Shown: positions 19,635 through 28,623 of the stretch, one piece after another | Layout of the letters: each line of letters starts with the position of its first letter | Position numbering within the stretch: position 1 is the first letter of the stretch | Source: an uncultured Litoreibacter sp. | GTDB taxonomy: Bacteria > Pseudomonadota > Alphaproteobacteria > Rhodobacterales > Rhodobacteraceae | Reading direction: 5' to 3' | DNA length: 64,000 nt | NCBI GenBank assembly: GCA_947494645.1 | Contig: CANLVO010000002.1 | Coordinates: forward strand, 62,001 to 126,000 | The notes under the pieces: model-generated | The model's database searches: none | What the model saw: only the letters and a program-made list of their open reading frames with translations | Told to the model about the DNA's origin: nothing | Made by a program: the position numbers and the translations under genes

Positions 19635-21026
19635 ATGACTGACGACACTTCAAACACCATGTGGGGCGGGCGCTTTGCGGCAGGCCCCGACGCCATTATG
19701 GAAGCGATCAATGCTTCCATCGGCTTCGACAAGCGGATGGCAAAGCAGGATATAGAAGGGTCCCGCGCCCATGCCGCCATGTTGGCCGCACAAGGTATCC
19801 TGACCGATAACGATGCGCGGGCCATCCGGGAAGGCCTCCTCACGGTGTTGTCAGAGATCGAGACCGGAAAATTCACGTTCAGCACGGCACTTGAAGACAT
19901 CCACATGAATATCGAAGCCCGCCTGAAAGAGATCGTGGGCGAGCCTGCAGGCCGGTTGCATACTGCCCGGTCACGCAATGATCAGGTGGCGACAGATTTC
20001 AGGCTTTGGGTCCGCGACCAAATCGACGCCTGCCTGCAGGCCATCGAGGCGTTGCAAAAGGCGTTTCTTGCTCAGGCCGAGGCCGGGACCGATTGGGTAA
20101 TGCCGGGTTTTACTCATCTGCAAACCGCGCAGCCGGTGACATGGGGCCACCACATGCTGGCTTACGTCGAGATGCTGGGCCGTGACGCCTCACGCTTTTC
20201 GGATGCCCGTGCTCGGATGAATGAAAGCCCGCTTGGTGCGGCGGCCCTTGCAGGGACCAGCTTTAACATCGACCGCGATGCCACGGCGCAGGCGCTCGGA
20301 TTTGACCGGCCGGCCGCAAACTCGCTCGACGCCGTATCTGATCGCGATTTCGCGCTGGATTTCTTGAACGCCGCCTCGATCTGTGCGATGCACCTGTCGC
20401 GTTTCGCGGAAGAGCTGGTGATTTGGTCCTCGGCGCAGTTCCGTTTCGTGGCTCTGTCTGACCGGTTCTCCACCGGGTCCTCGATCATGCCCCAAAAGAA
20501 GAACCCAGACGCCGCTGAGCTGATCCGCGCGAAGGTCGCCCGCATATACGGGGCCAATACCGCATTGATGATGGTGATGAAGGGCCTGCCCCTGACCTAT
20601 TCCAAGGACATGCAGGAGGACAAAGAGCAAACTTTTGACGCCGCCGACAACTTGATGCTGGCGCTCGCTGCAATGACGGGCATGGTCTCGGATATGAGCG
20701 CCAACCAGCCAAACCTGGAAGCCGCCGCGGCCTCAGGTTTCTCCACCGCTACGGATTTGGCCGATTGGCTGGTGCGCAGCCTTGATATGCCGTTTCGCGA
20801 CGCGCATCACGTGACGGGCAGCCTCGTTAAGCTGGCTGAGGACAAGGGCTGTGACCTGCCAGATTTATCGCTGGATGACATGCAAAGCGTCCACGCCAAA
20901 ATCACCCAAGACGTGTTTGACGTGCTAGGGGTCAAGAATTCTGTCGCCAGCCGCACCAGCTATGGCGGCACAGCACCTGCACAAGTGCGGTCGCAAATCG
21001 CCAGATGGAAGGAGAAACTTGGATGA
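19635..21026 (+). CDS. argH: Argininosuccinate lyase
   Basis: A 463-residue homotetrameric lyase that splits argininosuccinate to arginine and fumarate. The family signature [12 protein letters not shown] is at about residue 283 and contains the flexible catalytic Ser loop. The N-terminal MWGGRF motif is conserved. The start [14 protein letters not shown] was chosen since the ORF-track start 47 codons upstream runs through the divergent thioredoxin gene. The stop overlaps the ATG of a tiny lipoprotein gene (ATGA). Confidence 0.97.
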   Translation: MTDDTSNTMWGGRFAAGPDAIMEAINASIGFDKRMAKQDIEGSRAHAAMLAAQGILTDNDARAIREGLLTVLSEIETGKFTFSTALEDIHMNIEARLKEIVGEPAGRLHTARSRNDQVATDFRLWVRDQIDACLQAIEALQKAFLAQAEAGTDWVMPGFTHLQTAQPVTWGHHMLAYVEMLGRDASRFSDARARMNESPLGAAALAGTSFNIDRDATAQALGFDRPAANSLDAVSDRDFALDFLNAASICAMHLSRFAEELVIWSSAQFRFVALSDRFSTGSSIMPQKKNPDAAELIRAKVARIYGANTALMMVMKGLPLTYSKDMQEDKEQTFDAADNLMLALAAMTGMVSDMSANQPNLEAAAASGFSTATDLADWLVRSLDMPFRDAHHVTGSLVKLAEDKGCDLPDLSLDDMQSVHAKITQDVFDVLGVKNSVASRTSYGGTAPAQVRSQIARWKEKLG

Positions 21027-21127
21027 GGATCATTATCATCGCACTCGTCGCTACGTTTTGTCTTACTGCCTGCGGTGTAGATGGGGAGCCTACCGCCCCG
21101 ACGCCACGCGCATCCCTGCAAAACTAG
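21023..21127 (+). CDS. Small lipoprotein coupled to argH (34 aa)
   Basis: Too short for the ORF track. It encodes [20 protein letters not shown] and a Pro/Thr-rich tail, 34 residues. A lipobox LTAC predicts lipidation at Cys17, leaving a mature peptide of about 18 residues. The ATG overlaps the argH TGA (ATGA), and GGAGAAAC lies 7 bases upstream inside argH, so translation is coupled. The function is unknown. A similar small lipoprotein after argH is, as I recall, common in Rhodobacteraceae. Confidence 0.75.
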   Translation: MRIIIIALVATFCLTACGVDGEPTAPTPRASLQN

Positions 21128-21247
21128 CTCTGCAAGACCATCTCGGCGGGGTGCCGCCCATGTGGGCTTGCAAATCCGCGGCACTCCGGGTGACATAAGA
21201 TTCTCGCGTGCCTCACCGTGCGCCTCTGCAACAAGAACGGTAAGATC

Positions 21248-21718
21248 ATGGACAAGATACCAATGACGCCCAAGGGCTTCAAAGCCCTCGATAGCGAGTT
21301 GAAACAGCTGAAGGTCGAGGAGCGCCCTGCCATCATCACCGCAATCGCTGAGGCCCGCGAGCATGGCGACCTGTCGGAAAACGCTGAGTACCACTCCGCC
21401 AAGGAAAAGCAGTCCTTTATCGAAGGCCGCATCAAAGAACTGGAGGGCATGATTGGGCTGGCGCAAGTTATTGATCCTGCAAGCCTTTCCGGGGCGATCA
21501 AGTTTGGTGCCACTGTCAAACTGGTCGACGAAGAGACCGAGGAAGAAAAGACCTACCAGATCGTCGGCGAACAGGAGGCTGATATTCACAATGGGCTTCT
21601 GAACATCGGCTCGCCTTTGGCGCGCGCCCTGATCGGCAAAGAAGAGGGCGACAGCGTTGAGGTCCGCACGCCCGGCGGTACGCGCGATTATGAAGTGCTA
21701 GAGATCAAATACGTCTAG
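21248..21718 (+). CDS. greA: Transcription elongation factor GreA
   Basis: A 156-residue factor that stimulates transcript cleavage by backtracked RNA polymerase. N-terminal coiled coil with the acidic tip ([18 protein letters not shown]) that enters the secondary channel; C-terminal FKBP-like domain ending in [13 protein letters not shown]. Start [11 protein letters not shown] is typical, with a weak Shine-Dalgarno (GGTAAG). Lies 120 bases after the small lipoprotein gene. Confidence 0.96.
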   Translation: MDKIPMTPKGFKALDSELKQLKVEERPAIITAIAEAREHGDLSENAEYHSAKEKQSFIEGRIKELEGMIGLAQVIDPASLSGAIKFGATVKLVDEETEEEKTYQIVGEQEADIHNGLLNIGSPLARALIGKEEGDSVEVRTPGGTRDYEVLEIKYV

Positions 21719-21761
21719 GCGTACATCTTTTGCGATGACGCCCAATGATGAAGGCAACACC

Positions 21762-22835
21762 ATGAGCCAAGAGACGCCGCAAGAGGTGATCCCGCCCCAA
21801 CAGCAAGCTCCTGCTGCGCGTCCAGCAGAAGGCAAGCCAATAAATTTTGGCGCCTACTTGCGCCAAGACAGTGGTCTGGCTGCCGCTGATGTGATCGCCA
21901 TCGCGCTGACAGTGTTATGGGTTCTGAGCGTCCTAGTGTATTTCATGTTCCTGCGGGACCCAAATGCGGGCAGAGCCACACAGTCGGGATACCTTCTGTC
22001 TATCCTAGCAATTTTCCTGCCGATCGCGATGATCTGGATTGGGGCCACCGTGGTGAAATCTGCCCGGATCATGCGCGAGGAAAGTGCCCGTCTGCAGGCG
22101 TCCATCGACGCGATGCGCAATGCGTATCTGTCGCATAACCAGGCGCGGGTGGACGGTGTTAAGCCTGCGCTGGAGCAAAAGCTTGACGAGATCGTCGCCC
22201 GCCAGAAACAGGCCGAGACGGCGATTGCAACCTTCGCGACGAGCCGGGATAACCAACTTCCCGCCGACTCCCCGCAACAACCCGCGCTGGTTTCGGAAGG
22301 TATCGCCTCCGGGGACAGCCAGCCGATGCTGGCACTTGGTACCCCGCCTGAGGCCTTGAACCCTGCGCTTTCGATTAGTGACTTTATAGGTGCGATGAAT
22401 TTTCCTGAAAATGAGAACGACGCGGAAGGGTTCGGCCAGCTGCGCCGGGCCTTGGCCGATGCCAATTCAGGCAAGCTGATCCGGGCTTCGCAGGACGTGC
22501 TGACCCTGCTCAGCCATGACGGAATTTATATGGATGATTTGCGGCCCGACCGGTCTCGACCCGTGCTGTGGCGCAAGTTTGCGGAAGGGCAACGCGGCGC
22601 CGCGATCTCGGGGATTGGCGGTATTCATGATCGCTCCGCATTGGCGCTGGCCTCTGGCCGTATGCGGGCCGATCCGATCTTTCGTGACGCGGTGCACCAT
22701 TTTTTGCGTCAGTTCGACCGTACTTTTGCGCGTTTCAGCGAGCATGCGACGGATGATGACATCATCCGGCTTGCCGACACCCGCACCGCGCGGGCGTTTA
22801 TGCTGCTCGGTCGGGTGACCGGGACGTTTGACTAA
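21762..22835 (+). CDS. Conserved membrane protein of unknown function
   Basis: About 357 residues. A Pro/Gln-rich cytoplasmic N-terminus is followed by two transmembrane helices (AADVIAIALTVLWVLSVLVYFMF and LLSILAIFLPIAMIWIGATVV, residues about 40-95), a predicted coiled coil (RIMREESARLQASIDAM, then EQKLDEIVARQKQAE), and a C-terminal globular region with no motif I recognise. MSQETPQ was chosen as start; an in-frame ATG nine codons upstream is also possible. Its 3' end overlaps moeA by 4 bases on the other strand. I do not recognise a function. Confidence 0.8.
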   Translation: MSQETPQEVIPPQQQAPAARPAEGKPINFGAYLRQDSGLAAADVIAIALTVLWVLSVLVYFMFLRDPNAGRATQSGYLLSILAIFLPIAMIWIGATVVKSARIMREESARLQASIDAMRNAYLSHNQARVDGVKPALEQKLDEIVARQKQAETAIATFATSRDNQLPADSPQQPALVSEGIASGDSQPMLALGTPPEALNPALSISDFIGAMNFPENENDAEGFGQLRRALADANSGKLIRASQDVLTLLSHDGIYMDDLRPDRSRPVLWRKFAEGQRGAAISGIGGIHDRSALALASGRMRADPIFRDAVHHFLRQFDRTFARFSEHATDDDIIRLADTRTARAFMLLGRVTGTFD

Positions 22836-24937
22836 AGACCGTAGCTGGAAAACGGCACGTAGCGCACCAAGTCGCCGGGTGTGACCTTCTGCGCTGGATC
22901 ATCCAGCTCTACAAACCCATCTGCCCAGCTGAGGCCCGAGATGCGGCCCGACCCTTCAGAGGCAAACACCTCTACGTGGCCATCGTCGGTCAGGCGCGCC
23001 CGCGAAAATTCTCGGCGCCCTTGCTTTTTGGATTTGGAGAAAGCGGCAGGGACCATGAAGCCACGCGGGTCAGACCATCTGCCGCCCGCCAGCACCGATA
23101 AGGACGGCCGCGCGAAAATCAACGCGCAAGTAAAGGCCGCGACCGGGTTGCCCGGAAGGCCAAATATCGGGGTGCCGTTCCACATGGCCAAGGCCAGCGG
23201 ACGGCCCGGCTTGATCGCAATCCGCCAGCTTGTCAGGGACCCTTCCTCGGTCAGTAAGGCGGAGACGTGATCTTCATCCCCAGCCGAAGCGCCGCCCGAG
23301 GTTAGGATGACGTCGCAGCGGCCGGCGGCCTCGTTCAACACGTCACGAAGCGCGTCACGGTCATCACCCACATGCCCCAAATCGACAGCATCGTAGCTCC
23401 ACCGTTTGGCGAGGCTCAACAGCATGGGACGGTTGGCGTCAAAGGTGCGATCAGCAGGCGCATCGGCTTTTGGGGCGATCAGCTCGTCGCCGGTGGACAA
23501 GACCCCCACGCGCAGACGCTTGGTCACTGTGATGTCTGAGACGCCCAAGGCCGTCAGAAGCGCTGCATCTTGCGGACGCATAAGATGGGTCGCTCGAAGC
23601 GCCAACGCTCCTTGCACCACATCTTCGCCCGCCTTGCGCGTGTTTTGCCCTTGCTTCACTTTGTCGGGTAAAGCGACCTGCCCGTCCGTGACGGTACATT
23701 CCTCCTGCATCACCACCGTGTCGACCCCTTCGGGCAGGACTGCGCCGGTCAGAATGCGGATCGCCTGACCTGCGGGCAGGGCCTCCTTGAACGCCGCGCC
23801 AGCGGCTGCGCGGCCGGCGCTCAGGGGCATTTTGCGCTCCATGTGCTCAAAGGCGAAACCGTAGCCGTCGATTGCAGAGTTCGGGGCTGGCGGGTTTGAA
23901 CGTAGGGCAGAGATGTCCTCTGCCAGAATGCGACCTGCACTTTCGGAAACAGGGATGGTTTCGACCCCCATGACTGGCTGCATCCGGTCTTTCAGACGCG
24001 CCAGCGCCTCATCGACCGAGGTCCAGTTCACCCCTTGTGGCAGGGCGAAGCAATCATTGGCCAGAGCCTCTGGTTTGATCTGTTCGTTTGCCATCCGCGC
24101 CAACTCCGCCTCATGTCCAACCCCGAGGATCCAGCCTTCGCTGGCTCCGGTTTGGCCCTCTGCCAACATGGCGTCCAGCCGCCCGTGTTTGTCAAGCGAT
24201 GCCAGCACACCCGCTAAAACCCGCATCTGCGCTGCGTCTTTGATTTCTCCGGGCTGTTGCGCCTGCGCGATCTGCGGCGCGATCAGGGAAGGCCATATTT
24301 CAACGAAAGCGACAGGGGTCTGCAACTGCTCAAACGGCCAGACAGAGACCTGTCCCGCAAAACGCTGCCTGAGCCGGGAAAGCACCGGCAGGCCCATGAG
24401 CACCTGCGAACCAACGGCCCCCGCCCCCGCCAGTTGCCAGCAGGTGAAACTGCCCTTCGCGCGGTTTTCTACGGCGCGACGTTCGGGAAATTCTGTATTG
24501 GTGCGGGCCAATCCTTTACGGGGCAGATCCGCGTAGTCTTGAGATCGGAACGGATTGCCCCAGAACGGACCAACACCTGCAAACAGCGCGTTGATATCAG
24601 AGGCGACCTGGCAGCGGTTGTTGCGGTCCGGGTGATCCTCGATCCTGGCCTCTAACCAGCTCCACATCGCCAAAGGGTCTTCTGACCCCGTGACCGCCTC
24701 AGCAAAACCTGCCGGGTAGCCAAAGGGGAAGTCAAAGCCGATCAGGCAACGTCGACCAGCACCAGTTTCCGTTTCGATGAGCTCCGCCAACCATTGCTCA
24801 GCAACTTGGCGGTTGCGCAGATAGACGGGCGTCGCGTCGCCGGCGTTGCAGACCCAAATCGCGTCTTTGCGCGGGCGGGCCCCTGCGTCGTTTCCTCCAG
24901 ACCAATCGACCACCACATACGTGTCGAACAGGGTCAC
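22832..24937 (-). CDS. moeA: Two-domain protein: DUF429-like N-terminus fused to molybdopterin molybdotransferase (MoeA)
   Basis: 701 residues, versus about 400 for ordinary MoeA. Residues about 1-295 form a separate domain starting FDTYVVVDWSGGN with a second acidic motif CLIGFDFPFGYP, which suggests an RNase H-like DUF429-type fold. Residues about 300-701 are MoeA, with SAIDGYGF, TGAVLPEGVDTVVMQEE, SGGASAGDEDHV and GLPGNPVAA. MoeA inserts molybdate into adenylylated molybdopterin. The start overlaps mobB by 4 bases. It is last in the minus-strand order fdhD-mobA-mobB-moeA. The N-domain function is unknown. Confidence 0.9.
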   Translation of the reverse strand: MTLFDTYVVVDWSGGNDAGARPRKDAIWVCNAGDATPVYLRNRQVAEQWLAELIETETGAGRRCLIGFDFPFGYPAGFAEAVTGSEDPLAMWSWLEARIEDHPDRNNRCQVASDINALFAGVGPFWGNPFRSQDYADLPRKGLARTNTEFPERRAVENRAKGSFTCWQLAGAGAVGSQVLMGLPVLSRLRQRFAGQVSVWPFEQLQTPVAFVEIWPSLIAPQIAQAQQPGEIKDAAQMRVLAGVLASLDKHGRLDAMLAEGQTGASEGWILGVGHEAELARMANEQIKPEALANDCFALPQGVNWTSVDEALARLKDRMQPVMGVETIPVSESAGRILAEDISALRSNPPAPNSAIDGYGFAFEHMERKMPLSAGRAAAGAAFKEALPAGQAIRILTGAVLPEGVDTVVMQEECTVTDGQVALPDKVKQGQNTRKAGEDVVQGALALRATHLMRPQDAALLTALGVSDITVTKRLRVGVLSTGDELIAPKADAPADRTFDANRPMLLSLAKRWSYDAVDLGHVGDDRDALRDVLNEAAGRCDVILTSGGASAGDEDHVSALLTEEGSLTSWRIAIKPGRPLALAMWNGTPIFGLPGNPVAAFTCALIFARPSLSVLAGGRWSDPRGFMVPAAFSKSKKQGRREFSRARLTDDGHVEVFASEGSGRISGLSWADGFVELDDPAQKVTPGDLVRYVPFSSYGL

Positions 24938-25428
24938 ATCTCAAGCTCAGAGAGGATGAAATCGGCAATGGCTTTGGTGTCATCCAGATCAAGGAGGGGG
25001 ACGCTCAGCCCGTCGGGGTCAGTGTTGCTGGCGACCGCCCGGATCGTGTCGTCGTCCACGGCGATCAGCGGTTGGCCGGTCTCGGCGCGATGCGCCTCGA
25101 TCTTCGGGTGCGTGTCGCGCTTATAGCCCTCGATCAGTACCAAATCGACGGGCGAGAGCTTGGCCAACAATTCTGCCAAAGGCGGCTCTTTCGCGCCGCG
25201 CAACTCGCTCATCAACGCCCAACGGTTAGACGAGGACAACAATACCTGCTGCGCGCCAGCCACGCGGTGCCGGTCGCTGTCCTTGCCGGGGCGGTCAACC
25301 TCAAAACTATGATGGGCATGTTTAAGGGTGGACACGCTCAACCCCCGCGAGACGAACTCAGCCACGAGCCGCTCCATCAACCCGGTCTTGCCAGAGTTCT
25401 TCCAGCCCACAACACCAAAAACGTTCAT
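24934..25428 (-). CDS. mobB: Molybdopterin-guanine dinucleotide biosynthesis protein B
   Basis: A 164-residue GTP-binding P-loop protein (Walker A GWKNSGKTGLME, residues 8-19) that assists MobA in making the bis-MGD cofactor. ALKHAHHSFEVDRPGKDSDRHR is the conserved MobB region. Length is normal. Overlaps both mobA (4 bases) and moeA (4 bases), giving a tightly coupled cofactor operon. Confidence 0.94.
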   Translation of the reverse strand: MNVFGVVGWKNSGKTGLMERLVAEFVSRGLSVSTLKHAHHSFEVDRPGKDSDRHRVAGAQQVLLSSSNRWALMSELRGAKEPPLAELLAKLSPVDLVLIEGYKRDTHPKIEAHRAETGQPLIAVDDDTIRAVASNTDPDGLSVPLLDLDDTKAIADFILSELEM

Positions 25429-26027
25429 GCCAAGAGGGCCTCCGCCCGTGCCAGATCATCTGGCGTGTTGATATTGAAGAACGGGTCAAACGGCTCTGCC
25501 GGGAACTCTGCGGATGCCGTCTTGTGGCGGTCGGTCCATTGGACGACCTTGCGCACCCCGTCGTTCAAAGCCGCCCGTAGATCGTCACGCAATGCCACAG
25601 GCCAGAGGCCAAAAGTCGGATGCCGCGCGAGGCCTCGCCTTGGGTCCGGCGTGGCGGCAAGGGCGATGTCATGGTGCTCTGCCGCGAGCATCAAGCGTGG
25701 CACCAGATCGCATGGAAAGAACGGCGTGTCCGCGGCCGCCGTCACGACATGCGTTGCACCTTGCGTTTCGGCCCAATCCAATCCGGCGAGCACGCCCGCT
25801 AGCGGACCGGCGAAACCGTCCACGCTGTCAGCCACCACCGGATAGGTGCTGTCAAATCGCGCGGGGTCGCCATTGGCGTTCAAGACAATCGCTGCAACCT
25901 GAGGCTCCAACCGGTCGATGACATGGGCCAGGACGGTCTTGCCACCCAACATCAGCAGGCCCTTGTCGCCACCACCCATCCGCCGGGCCTGACCGCCTGC
26001 GAGAATTACACCGAGAGGTTGCTGCAT
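25425..26027 (-). CDS. mobA: Molybdenum cofactor guanylyltransferase
   Basis: A 200-residue nucleotidyltransferase that adds GMP to Mo-molybdopterin. The signature GVILAGGQARRMGGGDKGLL at the N-terminus binds GTP, and TAAADTPFFP contains the metal-binding Asp. Full length. Follows fdhD after a 44-base gap that holds a REP-like sequence, and overlaps mobB by 4 bases. Together with fdhD it suggests supply of bis-MGD to a formate dehydrogenase, which is not in the window. Confidence 0.95.
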   Translation of the reverse strand: MQQPLGVILAGGQARRMGGGDKGLLMLGGKTVLAHVIDRLEPQVAAIVLNANGDPARFDSTYPVVADSVDGFAGPLAGVLAGLDWAETQGATHVVTAAADTPFFPCDLVPRLMLAAEHHDIALAATPDPRRGLARHPTFGLWPVALRDDLRAALNDGVRKVVQWTDRHKTASAEFPAEPFDPFFNINTPDDLARAEALLA

Positions 26028-26032
26028 TTAAG

Positions 26033-26065
26033 CGGCCTCCCGGGGGGAATATTTGAGCCTAAACG
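26033..26065 (-). repeat. REP-like intergenic element, copy 2
   Basis: GGCCTCCCGGGGGGAATATTTGA on the plus strand, just upstream of the mobA start and within the fdhD-mobA gap. It resembles GAGCCTCCGGCGGGGATATTTT at 58588. Orientation given is that of the surrounding transcript; the repeat itself reads on the plus strand. Confidence 0.4.
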
Positions 26066-26071
26066 AAACCA

Positions 26072-26947
26072 TCATGTGGCGCTTTTTCTGGCCGCTTTGC
26101 GCGGTTCCTGTTTGACGTGGCTGGGGTCTGCATCCCAGATCAGCCGCTCCTCACCTGCCAGACAAATGAACCGCTGGCCGCGCATCCGACCGATCAGGGT
26201 CAACCCCACTTGCTGAGCCAGCTCCACGCCCCAAGCGGTAAAGCCAGAACGGGAGACCAGCGCCGGGATGCCCATGATCGCACATTTCATCACCATCTCA
26301 GAGGTCAGCCTACCGGTCGTGTAAAGGGTCTTGTCCGCCGCGCTTATGCGTTCAGAGCGCATCCAGCCCGCGACCTTGTCGACCGCGTTGTGACGTCCGA
26401 CATCTTCCATATAGACAAGCGGGCGGTCGCCCTGACAGAGCACCGTGCCGTGGATCGCGCCAGCATCCAGATATAGGCTCGGCGTGGTGTTGATCTTGGC
26501 CGCCAAAGCATAGAGATCGGAGGTCTTAATTTGCGCAGAGGGTAGGCTCAGTCCTTCAAGCTCTTCGAGCATGTCGCCGAAAACGGTGCCCACGGCGCAG
26601 CCGGAGGTCCGGGTTTTCTTGGCGAGCTTTTCTTCGTGGTTGGTCTCTACTGCGGTGCGGATGACCACTGTGCTCGTCTCTTCGTCGTAATCGATGCCGG
26701 TCACCTCGTCAGCGTCCGACAACATCGCCTGATTGCGCAGAAATCCCAGCGCCAGATAATCAGGATAGTCGCCAATGGTCATGGCGGTGACGATCTCGCG
26801 GGAGTTGAGGAAGATGGTCAAGGGGCGCTCTTCCACCACGTTGATTTCCTGCTTGTTTCCTTCGTGATCTGTGCCGGTGACAGGTCGCGTCAGACCCGGG
26901 CGCTGGGGGTATGGCGCAATGACATAGGCGCTATCACGATTTGGCAT
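26072..26947 (-). CDS. fdhD: Formate dehydrogenase accessory sulfurtransferase FdhD
   Basis: A 291-residue protein that transfers sulfur from a cysteine desulfurase to the molybdenum cofactor of formate dehydrogenase. The conserved Cys loop reads RTSGCAVGTVFGDM; only one Cys is present, where E. coli FdhD has CxxC. The core motif VVEERPLTIFLN and the later GRLTSEMVMKCAIMGIPALVSRS are typical. MPNRDSAYVIAPYP was taken as start because the ORF-track start runs 28 codons into the azlC promoter. First gene of fdhD-mobA-mobB-moeA; divergent from azlC. Confidence 0.93.
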   Translation of the reverse strand: MPNRDSAYVIAPYPQRPGLTRPVTGTDHEGNKQEINVVEERPLTIFLNSREIVTAMTIGDYPDYLALGFLRNQAMLSDADEVTGIDYDEETSTVVIRTAVETNHEEKLAKKTRTSGCAVGTVFGDMLEELEGLSLPSAQIKTSDLYALAAKINTTPSLYLDAGAIHGTVLCQGDRPLVYMEDVGRHNAVDKVAGWMRSERISAADKTLYTTGRLTSEMVMKCAIMGIPALVSRSGFTAWGVELAQQVGLTLIGRMRGQRFICLAGEERLIWDADPSHVKQEPRKAARKSAT

Positions 26948-27006
26948 TTGACCTTCCCTGCCCGCTGCGGTCCTTTGAGGGCCGACACGCAGCATAGGGC
27001 CGACGC

Positions 27007-27705
27007 ATGACCACTTCCACCTCGAAATCAACCTATCTGCTGGGTCTCACTCGGGCGCTGCCTTTTGTGATCGTGGTGATCCCCTTTGCGATGCTGTTCG
27101 GGGTGGTGGCCACGGAAGCGGGGCTGCCTTTGTCGCAGACGATGGCGTTCTCAGTTTTGGTGGTGGCGGGGGCGTCGCAGTTTGCCGCGCTGCAGTTCAT
27201 GTCGGAGAATGCGCCCGTATTGGTGATCCTCGCCTCGGCATTGGCGGTCAATCTGCGGATGGCGATGTATTCAGCCTCGATCACGCCGCATCTGGGATCT
27301 GCGCCGATGTGGCAGCGGGTGGTGATCTCGTATTTTCTGGTCGACCAAAGCTACGCCATGTCCAACGCTGAGTTTGAAGCGCGGCCCGAGATGAATTTGC
27401 GTGAAAAGCTTGCGTATTTCGCGGGAGTGTCGACGCCAATCTGCCCGCTCTGGTTTGGTTTCTCCTATCTGGGGGCGGTGCTGGGGGACCGGATCCCGTC
27501 CGACTACGGTCTGGACTTCGCGATGCCGATCGCGTTCCTGGCGATGGTTGCGCCCGCGTTGCGCACGCCTGCCCATATCGCAGCAGCGTTTGTGTCGATT
27601 GTGCTGGCGCTTGGATTGTTCTGGGTGCCGCTAAACCTCGGCCTGCTCATCGCGGCTGTCTTTGCCATGATGACGGGCGCCGAGATTGAACGGCGGATGG
27701 CATGA
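27007..27705 (+). CDS. azlC: AzlC-family branched-chain amino acid exporter, large subunit
   Basis: A 232-residue membrane protein with about seven hydrophobic segments. The first region FVIVVIPFAMLFGVVATEAGL and the conserved VVAGASQFAALQFM and NLRMAMYSAS motifs mark the AzlC family. AzlC with AzlD forms an exporter for branched-chain amino acids and analogues in characterised bacteria. The stop overlaps the azlD start as ATGA. Divergent from fdhD with 59 bases between. Confidence 0.92.
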   Translation: MTTSTSKSTYLLGLTRALPFVIVVIPFAMLFGVVATEAGLPLSQTMAFSVLVVAGASQFAALQFMSENAPVLVILASALAVNLRMAMYSASITPHLGSAPMWQRVVISYFLVDQSYAMSNAEFEARPEMNLREKLAYFAGVSTPICPLWFGFSYLGAVLGDRIPSDYGLDFAMPIAFLAMVAPALRTPAHIAAAFVSIVLALGLFWVPLNLGLLIAAVFAMMTGAEIERRMA

Positions 27706-28031
27706 ATTACACTGACGCACAGATCTGGGGGATTATCGTGGCCATGGGCGTGGGCACGTTTCTGATCCGGTTTTCGTTTCTTGGGCTGATCGGCAGCCGC
27801 CCGATGCCGCCCTGGGTACTCAGACATCTGCGCTACACATCTGTGGCGATCCTACCTGGTCTCGTCGCTCCGCTAGTGCTGTGGCCTGCTGCGACAGATG
27901 GCCAACCCGACCCGGCGCGATTGGCGGCAGCGGTTGTCACGGTAGCTGTCGGCTATTGGACCAAAGGCGTGGTGCTTGCGATGTTGGCAGGGGCCGCGAC
28001 GCTTTACGGATTGCAGTTTGTGATCAGTTAA
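27702..28031 (+). CDS. azlD: AzlD-family transporter small subunit
   Basis: A 109-residue membrane protein with four hydrophobic segments and the AzlD motif MGVGTFLIRFSFLGLIG near its N-terminus. It is the usual small partner of AzlC and is translationally coupled to it (4-base overlap). Its stop overlaps that of the convergent Lrp-type regulator (TTAA). Confidence 0.92.
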   Translation: MNYTDAQIWGIIVAMGVGTFLIRFSFLGLIGSRPMPPWVLRHLRYTSVAILPGLVAPLVLWPAATDGQPDPARLAAAVVTVAVGYWTKGVVLAMLAGAATLYGLQFVIS

Positions 28032-28492
28032 AGCGGCAGGGCAGTTGTCTTGAACACGGTGCGCAAGGCGAAGCTGGATTGCATCTGCAAAACCCCCGGC
28101 AGCCGCGCAAGGGAGCGGCGATGTATGCGAGCAAAGTCCTCGGTATCACCGGCGACGACTTTCAGCAGGTAATCGGCGCTGCCAGCCATCAAATGGCATT
28201 CCAGTACCTCCGGGATCAAGCGCACCTCCCGCTCAAACGCTTCGAGCACTTCGTCAGCCTGACCACTGAGAGTAATCTCGACAAATACTGTCGTCGGTCG
28301 ATCCACTTTACGCGGGTCTACCAAAGCCACGTAGTCGCGGATGATTTTATCACGCTCCAACCGGGCCACGCGGCGATGACATGCGGAGGCGGACAGATTC
28401 ACCTTTTCCGCGAGGTCCGCATTGGACATCCGGCCCTGTTTTTGCAGAACCGCGAGGATTCGGCTGTCTGTTTCATCAATATTTCTAGACAT
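28028..28492 (-). CDS. Lrp/AsnC-family transcriptional regulator, probably of ald
   Basis: A 154-residue regulator. The N-terminal winged helix-turn-helix is ETDSRILAVLQKQGRMSNADLAEKVNLSASACHRRVARLE; the C-terminal RAM ligand-binding domain spans about 70-150 and includes HLMAGSADYLLKV. It is divergent from alanine dehydrogenase with 131 bases between, a common arrangement for an alanine-responsive activator of ald. The ligand and target are inferred from position. Confidence 0.93.
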   Translation of the reverse strand: MSRNIDETDSRILAVLQKQGRMSNADLAEKVNLSASACHRRVARLERDKIIRDYVALVDPRKVDRPTTVFVEITLSGQADEVLEAFEREVRLIPEVLECHLMAGSADYLLKVVAGDTEDFARIHRRSLARLPGVLQMQSSFALRTVFKTTALPL

Positions 28493-28623
28493 GGGGTATT
28501 CTTCGCAAAACTCTCTGTATCACGCAAGATTCTTTACCGTTAGCGGCATCATCAAGGTCAAATTTCCAAAATTCGCCATGCAACGCGGCTACCCTCAATT
28601 CAAACTTGCCGGAGGAGGCCAGC

